A stretch of DNA of 64,000 bases from Verrucomicrobiia bacterium (lineage in GTDB: Bacteria > Verrucomicrobiota > Verrucomicrobiia > Verrucomicrobiales > Akkermansiaceae), in NCBI GenBank assembly GCA_947462875.1, contig CANHQJ010000009.1:1-64000 (forward strand), read 5' to 3'. Positions 16,457 through 24,968 of this stretch are shown piece after piece. The position numbers and the translations under genes are program-made. The notes under the pieces are model-generated. The model was not told the origin of the DNA. It ran no database searches and worked only from the letters and a program-made list of their open reading frames with translations. Positions within the stretch are counted from its first letter, which is position 1. Each line of letters starts with the position of its first letter.

Positions 16457-19093
16457 TCAGGGTTGCAGTTGGGCGGAGCGTTTCAGTTCTTCCAGCGCGC
16501 GTGTGGTCGCACGGAGATCTTGTTCCTGCTGGATCAGTTTCATCACACGCAACATGAATTCAAAGTCCTCGTCCTCCGGGTTGCCACCGCCACCGCCGCC
16601 ACCGCCGCCTTGTTCGTCCTTTTCGCCTTCCAGCTTCTTCGCCCACTCTTTGAGTTTTCCTGCCCAGTAGGTGGCGCTGCTCGTGGCGCGTGATGTCTTG
16701 TTGTTTTTCAGCAGTTCGCGAAGCTCTTCCAGCGAGGTATCGATGCTCGCACCAGCGCTGGTATCGCGCATGGCGTCGAGTACTTCCTTATACACCTCCT
16801 TGTTGGTGCGGGTGAAGAAATGGCCGAGGTCTTCCTGAATCCAGCGGATGTCCGCGGCATTGTTCGCCTGTTTGCGATCCATTTCCGCCAGCATGGTGAG
16901 AACCTTGGGATCCACCGAGGTGCTCGATACGCCCAGGCTTTTCTGCCAATGCTCGACCATGGTGCCGGCGATGGCATCCTCTTCCGAAGCGGCTTTTTTC
17001 AGGCGATTGACAAAGGTGGAGGCTTCCATGTCCTTGTTCGCATCGCGGGCTTTTTCGAGAGTCTTCTGCATTTTTTCGAGGACTTTTTTCTGTTCCTCCA
17101 CGGCCTTGGCCACGTCCTTCTGCGCCTGTTCGGGCGTGCTGTTTTGCTGCTGGGAATCGCCGAGCTTGCTTTCCACTTTGGGCATGTCTTGCTGCGCCAG
17201 TTCGCCGAGTGATTTCATGGTCTCCGCCATTTTTTTCATGGTCTCCTTATCGATGTCGCCATTGCGGGTGGAGTCCTTGAGGAGTTTTTCCATGCGTTTT
17301 TCGAGGTCCGCCATGCGCTGCATGTTTTCTTGCTCGGCTTTTTGCTGGGCTTCGAGGCGCTTGCGGTTTTCTTCTTTCTGCAAATCCTCCGGCTTCATGC
17401 GCTCGAGGCGTTGGTTTTCCTCGTTGGAATTCTGCTCGCGGCGGGTCGCGTCCTCGAGTTCGCCGACGACGCGGTCGAACTGATTCTTCAGCATCTGCGC
17501 GTGTTCATCGCGGGTCAGGATGAAGAGCGTGATCGGCTCCGAATAGACCTTCTGGCGGTCTGGCATGAAGTCCTGCGTGTAGGCGCGGAGAATGAGCTTT
17601 TGCGGTCCGATTTTCAGCGCGGCGGGGCTGAACGAGGTGTTTTTCGCCAAGCGTTTCGAGGAGGGCGAGCCGGGCAGGAGTTTGAGAGAACCCTGTGCCA
17701 GCGAGGAGGCGACGGCGGACTGGCCAGCCTCGCCATTCCATTCGAGTCCCAGCTCAGTGAGTCCGAAGTCGTCCTCGGCGAGCGCATCGAAGTCGATCGT
17801 TTCCTCGGGCAGCATCACGTGCTGGCGTTCGATGCCCTGGATGTAGGCGGAGGGAGCATTGTCCTGGATCGCCTCGACACGCAGGCGGAAGCTGTTATCG
17901 CCCTCCAGTTGGAAGGTATCCGTCCAAGCGAAAGGCACATCGAAAGAATCACCAGCCACGGGGATGAGGGCGGAAGTCGCTTGATTGCCAGACACGTTGA
18001 GCTCGGCGCGGAATCCCGGTGCGGGGATGGTGGGCGCGGGTTTTTCCGGATTGGGAATGTGAGTGACGGGACCGAGCGAGGCTTTTTCGAGGGCGCGTGT
18101 GGCATTGAGCCGGAACTGCAATTGCGAGCCGGAAACGGCGGTGGCGACACCTGTTTTCAGGTCTATCGTCTCATCGGGCAACTGCAGGTAGGCGGGATAC
18201 TTCAGCACGGCTTCGGCGAGATCGATGGCGGGGCGCATGGTCGGCTCGATACGGATCGAGTGCCGGGCATCGCCAATGGTCAGTGCTAGCGTGGTGGGTG
18301 TGTGCTGTGCGGGGAGATTGAAAGCATACTGGCGATCCGAGAGATTCACGACCACGCCGGGATTCGCACCGATGCGCACCTCGCCCGTGGCGGGTGTCCA
18401 CTCCGAATCGGCGGTAAGGCGAACGGTAAAGGAAAACGCTTCGCCGTGAGGCACCACCAGAGTGCCCGGCACTTTTTCCAACTTGGTAAAGGTGTAGCGC
18501 TCGGTTTCCTGCAAAGGCATGGCCCAGCGTTTCAGCGCATTGATGCCGGCCTTGGGCGCATAGAAGAAAGCGACGACGGTAATGGCGATGAGAACCACGC
18601 TGGCGAGCAGGGCTTTTCTCAACCACGTCGATGGCAGGGCTGATTGCAGGCCTTGTTTCTCCGCATCTGCCGCCACGGTCTCCATGGCCGCCACACGCAG
18701 GCGCGGGGAGAGCGAGTCCTTGGTCTCGTTTTGCTCCTGCAGTTCGATGATGCCGAGCAAGCGGTCGCCGAGGTTCGGGTGCTTGCGCGCGATGAGCCGG
18801 GCCAGTTCATTTTCGCGGCGATGCCCCCACACCCAACGGCGCATCCACAGCGGCGCGAACACCGCGAAAAGCGAGGTGCCTGCCAGCAAAATGAACAAAC
18901 GCAAAAAGGCGGGCGTTTGCACGAAACGATCCAGCGCGAAAACCAAGAGAAACGAGACCACCAGGCCGATGATGCCGGCCAAAATGGCCTCACCGATCTT
19001 GTTGCGCCACAGCTTGCGACGATACTCCGCCAGCAGTTTTTTCAGGCTTTCCGGAATGGCTTGCTCGTGCGGAGGAAGGGTGGGATCAGGCAT
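16457..19093 (-). CDS. DUF4175-like large membrane protein with coiled coil
   Basis: An 878-residue protein. Two membrane helices sit near the N terminus (about 35-55 and 60-80), followed by RRENELARLIARKHPNLGDR, a hallmark of the family, and a third helix near 165-185. A long periplasmic stretch of Ig-like beta modules runs to about residue 540 (AEDDFGLTELGLEWNG is characteristic). Then comes a long, highly charged coiled coil (about 545-720, rich in Glu, Lys, Gln and Met), a helical domain, a Gly-rich run (about 835-845), and a helical end. DUF4175 proteins are typically near MoxR/DUF58/VWA modules, but none is visible here. The first gene of a three-gene unit ending in an OppF-like ATPase. 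Confidence 0.82.
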   Translation of the reverse strand: MPDPTLPPHEQAIPESLKKLLAEYRRKLWRNKIGEAILAGIIGLVVSFLLVFALDRFVQTPAFLRLFILLAGTSLFAVFAPLWMRRWVWGHRRENELARLIARKHPNLGDRLLGIIELQEQNETKDSLSPRLRVAAMETVAADAEKQGLQSALPSTWLRKALLASVVLIAITVVAFFYAPKAGINALKRWAMPLQETERYTFTKLEKVPGTLVVPHGEAFSFTVRLTADSEWTPATGEVRIGANPGVVVNLSDRQYAFNLPAQHTPTTLALTIGDARHSIRIEPTMRPAIDLAEAVLKYPAYLQLPDETIDLKTGVATAVSGSQLQFRLNATRALEKASLGPVTHIPNPEKPAPTIPAPGFRAELNVSGNQATSALIPVAGDSFDVPFAWTDTFQLEGDNSFRLRVEAIQDNAPSAYIQGIERQHVMLPEETIDFDALAEDDFGLTELGLEWNGEAGQSAVASSLAQGSLKLLPGSPSSKRLAKNTSFSPAALKIGPQKLILRAYTQDFMPDRQKVYSEPITLFILTRDEHAQMLKNQFDRVVGELEDATRREQNSNEENQRLERMKPEDLQKEENRKRLEAQQKAEQENMQRMADLEKRMEKLLKDSTRNGDIDKETMKKMAETMKSLGELAQQDMPKVESKLGDSQQQNSTPEQAQKDVAKAVEEQKKVLEKMQKTLEKARDANKDMEASTFVNRLKKAASEEDAIAGTMVEHWQKSLGVSSTSVDPKVLTMLAEMDRKQANNAADIRWIQEDLGHFFTRTNKEVYKEVLDAMRDTSAGASIDTSLEELRELLKNNKTSRATSSATYWAGKLKEWAKKLEGEKDEQGGGGGGGGGNPEDEDFEFMLRVMKLIQQEQDLRATTRALEELKRSAQLQP

Positions 19094-19284
19094 ACGATGA
19101 GTGCGACGTTGAAACTGTAGTCAAGCTGCGCCAATAAGCCAGCGGATAATTCACAAAGTAGGAGCGCCGTGCCGTGCGGAAATTGTCTTTGGATATGGGA
19201 GAATCAGCCAATTTCCCTGTTACGGACGACGGCTCAAAATGCAGGCTTGTCAGGCGGCGGAAAATTCCCCACAACTGGTCTACC

Positions 19285-20250
19285 ATGACTGATGCCAGAG
19301 AGCTACCGGATCGCCTGCACCCCATGACGGTGAAGGAGCTGCAGCAGGGCATGCGCCGTGCGAGCTTTGTTTACCCGTTTTTGGGCATTCATGTGCTGGC
19401 GATCGCGGCGATGGCGATGGAGTTCTCCATGGGCTCGGTGATGCGCAATGAATATCCGGGCATTCTCAATTTGTGGATGCTGGTGGAGTCCGGGCCATTC
19501 TGGAATGTGGTGGCTCTGGTCTGCGGCGTGCTGATGCCGCTGGGTGGGTTGATTTTGATGGGGCAGGAATTGGAGGAAGGAAATCACGAGTTGCTGTTGC
19601 TCACGCGGCTCGATCGATGGGCGGTGGTGAAAGGGAAATTTCTCATCCTGTGGTCGGTCTGCGCGCTGAGCCTGATCTCCCTGCTCCCCTACGTGGTGGT
19701 GCGCTATTTCATCGGCGGCGTGGAGTTTCTGCAAGAGCTGATGTGTGGACTTTCCGTGCTTGGCTGCGCGGCGGTGTGTTGCGCGGGCATGATCGGAGCT
19801 TCATCGTTCCGGCACATCGGGGCGCGCATCGGCGTGGTGGTGCTGTTCCTCGGATCGTTCCTGTTTTCGGCATCCGTTTCCTTGGTTTTTTGCGCGATGG
19901 TGACGCACAAAATGCATGCCTCCTTGTTTCAGATTTTCTTCAACCTGAACGGCCTGGCGGCGACGTTTTGCTATGTGGTCCTGGGGCTTACGGTGGCGCG
20001 TTCACGGCTGCGCCTGGTGATTCACGCGTATGAGGTGAAGCCGAGTTGGCTGGTGATCGGCTTGCTGTTTTTCACGCCCTTTGTGGTCAGTATGTGCACG
20101 GCGATCACGGTGGGCTTCGCCGGGTTTGTCGGTCTGATTGGCATGGCCTTGGTGGGCATTTATGCCGATGTTACGCCGAAGGCGCGCAAGGTGCTGCCCA
20201 AGCCGATGAACCTGACGCCACCACCGCCGACAACGATGGTCGTGCCGTGA
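19285..20250 (+). CDS. ABC-2-type permease-like integral membrane protein
   Basis: A 321-residue protein with about seven hydrophobic helices, beginning YPFLGIHVLAIAAMAMEF and including FWNVVALVCGVLMPLGGLIL, GKFLILWSVCALSLISLLPY and a final GLIGMALVGIYADV. The segment RLDRWAVVKGKF between helices resembles the coupling helix of ABC-2 permeases. The ATG at 19285 is preferred over an upstream GTG at 19174 because the extension is hydrophilic and low in pattern. The N-terminal cytoplasmic motif TVKELQQGMRRASFVYP is typical of this verrucomicrobial group. No cognate ATPase gene is adjacent on this strand, although an OppF-like ATPase is encoded divergently. The transport substrate is unknown. Confidence 0.75.
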   Translation: MTDARELPDRLHPMTVKELQQGMRRASFVYPFLGIHVLAIAAMAMEFSMGSVMRNEYPGILNLWMLVESGPFWNVVALVCGVLMPLGGLILMGQELEEGNHELLLLTRLDRWAVVKGKFLILWSVCALSLISLLPYVVVRYFIGGVEFLQELMCGLSVLGCAAVCCAGMIGASSFRHIGARIGVVVLFLGSFLFSASVSLVFCAMVTHKMHASLFQIFFNLNGLAATFCYVVLGLTVARSRLRLVIHAYEVKPSWLVIGLLFFTPFVVSMCTAITVGFAGFVGLIGMALVGIYADVTPKARKVLPKPMNLTPPPPTTMVVP

Positions 20251-20310
20251 CGGGGCCTGTCGCTTTTTTCCTTTTCATCCGATGCCTTTCCACTAGCTTG
20301 GGGGCGACGG

Positions 20311-20805
20311 ATGGAGGAATCAATACTGGAGCGCTTCAATGCATTTGTGAAACGACGTTCGCTGCGGCGGACCTCGCAGCGCGACTCGATCGTGCGCTCG
20401 ATTTTTGCCAAGGACGAACATTTCACGGCAGAGGAGTTGTTTGATCGCATCCACCGCACCGATTCCCGCGCCTCAAGGGCGACGGTCTATCGCACCATCA
20501 GCTTGCTGGTGGAAGCGGGGCTGCTGCGCGAGATTGATCTGGGCTCTGAGGAAAAAACCTACGACCCGAATTTCCTCGATAAACCATCGCACAACCACCT
20601 GGTCTGTGTCGATTGCGGCAAGGTCGTCGAATTCGAGGACGCGCACATTGATTTGCTCAATGATTGCATTACGCGCCGTCTCGGCTATCGTCCCATCCGC
20701 CAATCGATCCACATCGAGGCAGGTTGCGAGCAGTTGCGCTTGAAAGGCATGTGCCCGAACCTGCTGGCCACCCGGCTCTCCGGCAAACGCATCAAAAAAC
20801 GTTAG
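20311..20805 (+). CDS. Fur-family transcriptional regulator
   Basis: A 164-residue Fur/PerR/Zur-type regulator. The winged helix covers TSQRDSIVRSIFAKDEHFTA, SRATVYRTISLLVEAGLLRE (recognition helix about 48-60). The regulatory domain has HNHLVCVDCGKVVEF, with a His-x-His and the CxxC structural zinc pair, though the second CxxC of many Fur proteins is replaced by CEQLRLKGMC. It binds metal (Fe, Zn or Mn) and represses transport or stress genes. Spacing after the permease gene is 60 bases, and trpA follows 8 bases after its stop. Which metal it senses cannot be decided from sequence. Confidence 0.93.
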   Translation: MEESILERFNAFVKRRSLRRTSQRDSIVRSIFAKDEHFTAEELFDRIHRTDSRASRATVYRTISLLVEAGLLREIDLGSEEKTYDPNFLDKPSHNHLVCVDCGKVVEFEDAHIDLLNDCITRRLGYRPIRQSIHIEAGCEQLRLKGMCPNLLATRLSGKRIKKR

Positions 20806-20813
20806 ATGATTTC

Positions 20814-21614
20814 ATGAACCGCATCACACGCACATTCGCAGAACTGAAACAACAAGGGAAAAAAGCATTTGTCGCCTATGTGGCGGCAGGCGATCCGGAT
20901 TATGATCGGTCTCTCGCCATCCTCAGGGGATTGGCAGATGCGGGAGCGGATGTGTTGGAGCTTGGCTTGCCGTTTTCCGATCCTCTTGCCGATGGCATCG
21001 TCAACCAAATGGCGGCCGAGCGCGCGCTGAAAGCGGGCATGACCACGCGGCGCGTGATCGAGCTGATCCGCGATTTCCGCAAAACACATGAAACGCCTCT
21101 GGTGCTTTTCACCTATCTGAATCCGATTTTCGCCTATGGCTTTGAGACATTTCAAGCCGATGCCGTGGCGGCGGGAGCGGATGGCATTCTGTTGCTGGAC
21201 TTGCCTCCGGATGAAGCCGGACAGAGCCATGATTTCGATGGCAATACCGATTTGTTGCGCATTCGCCTGATCGCGCCAAACACGCCCGAGCCGCGTGCCC
21301 GTATGCTGGCGGCGCAGGCGGAAGGTTTCATCTATGCTTTGTCGCGCACTGGCGTGACCGGGGCTCACGGCGCGCCCTCAGCTCACATCGGGGCCTTGGT
21401 GACTTCGCTGAAGCAGCACGCTACCGTGCCCGTTTGCGTGGGATTCGGCATCTCTACCGCCGAGCAGGCGCGCGAGGTGGCGGAACATGCCGATGGCGTC
21501 ATCGTCGGCTCGGCCTTGGTAAAGCAGGTGGAATTGCATGCCAAGGAATCCGATCCCGTGGAGGCCGTGGTCCGCTTTGCCAAGGACCTGATCGATGCCG
21601 TGCACTCGGTGTGA
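20814..21614 (+). CDS. trpA: tryptophan synthase alpha subunit
   Basis: A 266-residue TIM-barrel enzyme that cleaves indole-3-glycerol phosphate to indole and glyceraldehyde 3-phosphate, working with TrpB. Catalytic E49 (LELGLPFSDP) and D60 (PLADG) are at the canonical positions. LFTYLNPIFAYG, RTGVTGAHGAPSA and VGFGISTAEQA (phosphate-binding loop), and GVIVGSALVK are all present. The ATG at 20814 follows the Fur stop by 8 bases, and an upstream open stretch in this frame is a shadow of fur. trpB and the rest of the pathway are not in the window. The gene ends 3 bases before the convergent 21618 stop. Confidence 0.96.
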   Translation: MNRITRTFAELKQQGKKAFVAYVAAGDPDYDRSLAILRGLADAGADVLELGLPFSDPLADGIVNQMAAERALKAGMTTRRVIELIRDFRKTHETPLVLFTYLNPIFAYGFETFQADAVAAGADGILLLDLPPDEAGQSHDFDGNTDLLRIRLIAPNTPEPRARMLAAQAEGFIYALSRTGVTGAHGAPSAHIGALVTSLKQHATVPVCVGFGISTAEQAREVAEHADGVIVGSALVKQVELHAKESDPVEAVVRFAKDLIDAVHSV

Positions 21615-21617
21615 GTG

Positions 21618-22910
21618 CTACGATTGCTTGCGACGGTAGTAAATCACTTCGGGCGGTTTTTCCTGGGTGTAAACATCGAGGAGGTGTTCCATCCGCATCA
21701 AAATCCACGGTTGCGCGTAATTGATACCGTTCTTGGTGAACACGATATCGGCGGCGATGTGCACGGCCGAGTGAACGATGGCTCTTGAGGAATCGCGCAG
21801 GAATATCAGATCACCACACTGCGTGGCGGCGCCGATTTGATAGAAGTTTTCATTCACGTAGGCACTGGCATAGGCGGTGTCCTGGTAACGGTCGTCGGTC
21901 GTGGCATTGAAAAAATTCAACGCCGTCCAGTGGCAGTCCATTCTTGTGTCGCCGGGTTTGCTGGGAAAGGGGTAAGTGAACAAACGCTCGCGAGCGAAAG
22001 GCGGGAGAAAATACAAGAGGCTGAGATTGAACCCCTGTGGCGTTTTCTGGATCGATTCAAGCAGCGGGCGCAGATCCTTCGATCTCACTTCCGGCACCGC
22101 TCCCCAATAACCGAGCAGCTGATTGATGTCCGTTTGATCGTTGATGTGCACTTGCACGAGCGTGGCTTGTTGATACGTCAGCGCCTGCAACAGGCTGATT
22201 TTTTCCTCGGGAGAGGAGAGTCGGTTGAGAACCAGATTGACATCGCTGAAGCAGGTAATGCCACCGCGCTGAAAGGTGAGGCTGCGGATCAGATCGATGG
22301 TTTCGGGCTTGATGCTCTTGCTGGCGAAAATCGCTTCGATCGGTTCCGTCGTGAGATGGTAGGGCGCGACACACAAAGTGTTTTCCGGCCAACGGGCGAG
22401 TTCCCGATAGAGCTTCGCGCGAACTTCTGCTTTGAGGCCGAGTATCATCGATTCCGTGGGGGCGATGGTGGTTCCCGCCGCGTCTGTGGTCGTGCGATCT
22501 TTGTGCAGAATGGCAGCGATCTCCGCATCGGAAAGCCCGGCGGCGCTCAGAATATTGGTGGTCTGGCTCGCATTGCACGAACCGAAAAACCATAACGTTT
22601 TCCGTTCTCCGGTGGACTCGAAGGAAACATATTCCGTGGGCTGCTCGATGGTGATATCCTGGACTAACAATTGGCCCCAGGGTTGCTCTTGTTCGGCTGC
22701 GGCGAGAGTTTTCTCAGGGGGATTGCTTGCGATCGGAGCTGAGTGAAGGTGTGAGAAAAAGTGAAACGCCGCCCCGGTGGCGACGATCAATACGAGACAA
22801 AGCGTCAATAATCCGATGAGCGAAAATCGGATCGTGGGAGTCTGTGTGTTATGGGCGGGGGAGGAAGAAGCGGGCGTGGCGGAGGAAGGCTCCGTGTGTG
22901 GATCGGGCAT
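21618..22910 (-). CDS. membrane-anchored protein with possible Cys-His peptidase-like domain
   Basis: A 430-residue protein: short Ser/Thr/Pro-rich cytoplasmic tail, one membrane helix (about 29-49, FSLIGLLTLCLVLIVATGAAF), then an external part. The middle region is helical, with TLWFFGSCNASQTTNIL. The C-terminal region has DCHWTALNFFNA, GDLIFLRDSSRAIVHSAVHIAADIVFTKNGI and a final LLDVYTQEKPPEVIYYRRK. Cys in DCHW, His in SAVHIAAD and a following polar residue match the order of a papain-like NlpC/P60-type site (Cys-His-polar), and the GDLIFL turn is typical of that fold. The assignment is tentative. The gene lies alone between trpA and nuoA. Confidence 0.7.
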   Translation of the reverse strand: MPDPHTEPSSATPASSSPAHNTQTPTIRFSLIGLLTLCLVLIVATGAAFHFFSHLHSAPIASNPPEKTLAAAEQEQPWGQLLVQDITIEQPTEYVSFESTGERKTLWFFGSCNASQTTNILSAAGLSDAEIAAILHKDRTTTDAAGTTIAPTESMILGLKAEVRAKLYRELARWPENTLCVAPYHLTTEPIEAIFASKSIKPETIDLIRSLTFQRGGITCFSDVNLVLNRLSSPEEKISLLQALTYQQATLVQVHINDQTDINQLLGYWGAVPEVRSKDLRPLLESIQKTPQGFNLSLLYFLPPFARERLFTYPFPSKPGDTRMDCHWTALNFFNATTDDRYQDTAYASAYVNENFYQIGAATQCGDLIFLRDSSRAIVHSAVHIAADIVFTKNGINYAQPWILMRMEHLLDVYTQEKPPEVIYYRRKQS

Positions 22911-23080
22911 GAGGTGTGTTGGATGTGTCTGATGACGCGGAAGGCGGTGAAAGCGAAAAGGAGCGTTATGTCAGGCCTTGTGTTATGAACAAGTAACGCC
23001 GGAGACTGTGTGATTTGTGCCTAATAAACTCAGGAGTGCAGGAATCGACGACTGCTGCGTCGCGCACCCGGGAAGGCAGT

Positions 23081-23452
23081 TCAGGATTTCCAGTTGAGAG
23101 CGCCTTTTTTCAGGGCGTAAACGTAGGCCAGAGCGAGGATGCCGGCGAAACCAGCGATGCTCAGAAGAGGTACGGTGGAGACCTGTATCATGTCGCGGAA
23201 CTGCACGGCCCACGGATACATGAAAACGACCTCAATATCGAAAATCACGAACAACATCGCGACGAGGTAGAATTTTACCGAAAACCTGGGAGCGCCATCG
23301 CCGATGGGAAGCATGCCGCACTCGTAGGCGCTGTCTTTGGTCTCATTGGTGCGCGCGGATTTTCCGAATACGACACTGAGAGAAAGAACCACCACCGCAA
23401 AGCCGATGGCGATGAGCATCTGGAAAAATACAGGCAGGTAGTCGGAAAGCAT
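23081..23452 (-). CDS. nuoA: NADH-quinone oxidoreductase subunit A
   Basis: A 123-residue membrane subunit of complex I with three helices. The family signature is present: KDSAYECGMLPIGDGAPRFS (about 39-58), FYLVAMLFVIFDIEVVFMYPWA and a last helix. The Cys and Glu in YECG and the FDIE acid residues are conserved in the quinone-site loop and membrane arm. Length is usual. No other nuo gene is in the window, so this subunit is separated from the rest of its operon. A good promoter sits directly upstream (23462-23490). Confidence 0.95.
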   Translation of the reverse strand: MLSDYLPVFFQMLIAIGFAVVVLSLSVVFGKSARTNETKDSAYECGMLPIGDGAPRFSVKFYLVAMLFVIFDIEVVFMYPWAVQFRDMIQVSTVPLLSIAGFAGILALAYVYALKKGALNWKS

Positions 23453-23461
23453 GACGCGCGG

Positions 23462-23490
23462 AACATGCCCGCATCGGGCCGTCCAGTCAA
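23462..23490 (-). promoter_or_regulatory. sigma-70-like promoter of nuoA
   Basis: On the minus strand TTGACT (23490-23485), a 17-base spacer and CATGTT (23467-23462). The -10 ends 9 bases before the nuoA ATG, so the leader would be only a few bases long. Confidence 0.5.
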
Positions 23491-23542
23491 GCGAAGAGCG
23501 AAAAATTCATGGCTTTTTGCCCCTCAGGCCACGCATGCCGCA

Positions 23543-24631
23543 TCAGTTCTGGTCCAGCTCTGCAAAGACCATGAGGCCGTTGCTGGTTTGCAGCGTGCTG
23601 ATGACGTGAACGGTCTGGGAGCTGCCGATGAGTTCGGCGGCCTGATTGACCACGATCATGGTGCCATCGCTGAGGTAGCCAACGGCTTGGTGATCCTCCT
23701 TGCCGGGGCGCACCAGGGCCAAACGCATTTTCTCCCCGACCACGATGGAGGGCTTGAGCGCGTCGGTGAGCTCGTGCAGGTTGAGAACCATCACGCCTTG
23801 CAGTCGCGCGATTTTCGCCAGTGTCTCGTCATTGGTGAGCAAACGGCCATCGAGCAGCCGTGCGATGTCAATCATGCGTGTGTGATACGGGGTGTCCTCG
23901 GACATTTTTCCCGCCTCGTGGATCGCCATCTGCGTGCTGGCATCACTGCGCATCTTCTCCATCACGTCCACGCCGCGCTGCCCGCGCGTGCGCTGGGCGA
24001 GATTGCTGGAGGAGGCGAGGCTTTGCAGCTCCTGGAATACGAAGCTCGGCACAATCAGGCGCCCGCCGAGAAAACCGGCCTTGGCGATGTTGATGACGCG
24101 GCTGTCCATGACGGCATCGGCATCCAGCACGACAGGTCGCCCCTGCGAACCTTCCTGACGGAAACGGACGAAAGGGATGATGAAGGCGAAATCATCGCGA
24201 TTGCTGCGCAGGGCGATGGCGGCACCGAGAAAGCCGAGGCTGGCGTAGAGGGAGACATTGATCGCGAGCCGCACGGCCTCCGCCCGCTCATTCATGATCA
24301 AACGGCGTTCGATGCTTTCGTCGTCCGTGGGCTGCGGCGCGTTTTCCCGCACCATGTTTGCCACCAGCTCCGCGATGTCCACGCGGGTGATCAGCCAGGC
24401 GCAAAACAAGCCGACGCCCAAGCCGAACGTGGCCGTGGAAAAACCGCGCAACGTGAAGCCCTTCAGCGTGCTCTCGATCAGGATGAAAAATCCCGCGATC
24501 GTCAGGCCGCCGACCAGTGCGAGCCAGAGCGGAAGAGCATCCGAGAACGTCAGCGAGACCGCTACCGCCAGCAACTCACAGATGAGAATGTAGGTGAGAC
24601 GGGCAACGGTGACGGAGGCAGGTGTGTTCAT
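23543..24631 (-). CDS. PIN/TRAM domain membrane protein, YacL-like
   Basis: A 362-residue protein with four N-terminal membrane helices (about 10-30, 34-55, 63-82 and 124-142), a PIN domain (about 165-285: VVLDADAVMDSRVINIAK, IVPSFVFQELQSLA, RGQRGVDVMEKMRSD, TRMIDIARLLDGRLLTNDETLAKIA) and a C-terminal TRAM domain (about 295-355: VGEKMRLALVRPGKEDHQAVGYL). Acidic residues D168, E201 and D257/D271-like positions fit a nuclease site. YacL proteins are membrane-bound putative RNases of unknown target. The gene follows the PUR-like gene by 39 bases, so the two are probably co-transcribed. Confidence 0.92.
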   Translation of the reverse strand: MNTPASVTVARLTYILICELLAVAVSLTFSDALPLWLALVGGLTIAGFFILIESTLKGFTLRGFSTATFGLGVGLFCAWLITRVDIAELVANMVRENAPQPTDDESIERRLIMNERAEAVRLAINVSLYASLGFLGAAIALRSNRDDFAFIIPFVRFRQEGSQGRPVVLDADAVMDSRVINIAKAGFLGGRLIVPSFVFQELQSLASSSNLAQRTRGQRGVDVMEKMRSDASTQMAIHEAGKMSEDTPYHTRMIDIARLLDGRLLTNDETLAKIARLQGVMVLNLHELTDALKPSIVVGEKMRLALVRPGKEDHQAVGYLSDGTMIVVNQAAELIGSSQTVHVISTLQTSNGLMVFAELDQN

Positions 24632-24670
24632 GAAGTGATGTGAGGATCCTTGGGCTCAAGACAGGCGGGC

Positions 24671-24883
24671 TCAGTCGGAATGCTGGTCCGCCGTGTTTTT
24701 CACCTCTTGCAAGGCCTGGATGAAATCGCCGAGAATTTCGGCGGGGACCATGATGGTGTCGCGATTGCCGCCCACATCCTCCGTGATCTTGACCACCATC
24801 CCTCGCGAGTTCTCCTTGAGATCGATGTAAAACGTTTTCCGGTCCGCTAAAATTTTTTCTGTGTGCAATAATCCGTTGTCCAC
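24671..24883 (-). CDS. PUR-alpha-like nucleic-acid-binding small protein (DUF3276-like)
   Basis: A 70-residue protein starting at GTG. LHTEKILADRKTFYIDLKEN, RGMVVKITEDVG and TIMVPAEILGDFIQALQEV follow the beta-beta-beta-beta-alpha pattern of a PUR repeat, as in spirochaete and Bacteroidetes PUR-domain proteins, which bind single-stranded DNA and RNA. The start is decided by a near-perfect Shine-Dalgarno sequence, AAGGAGG, five bases before the GTG. This is the clearest ribosome-binding site in the window. The gene lies upstream of a YacL-like PIN nuclease and may provide RNA binding for it, which is inferred from position only. Confidence 0.88.
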   Translation of the reverse strand: MDNGLLHTEKILADRKTFYIDLKENSRGMVVKITEDVGGNRDTIMVPAEILGDFIQALQEVKNTADQHSD

Positions 24884-24968
24884 GTAACCTCCTTGTGTGT
24901 TAGGAGATCACCCTAGCAAAGAGCTGTGTTGCGTCAATCAAAAAGCGCCTTCTGAGCGGACTTTGGTT

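Noticed and set aside
23015-24643. A 542-codon open frame on the plus strand
   Set aside because: It runs opposite nuoA and the YacL-like gene and encodes a His/Asp/Gln-rich sequence without domains.
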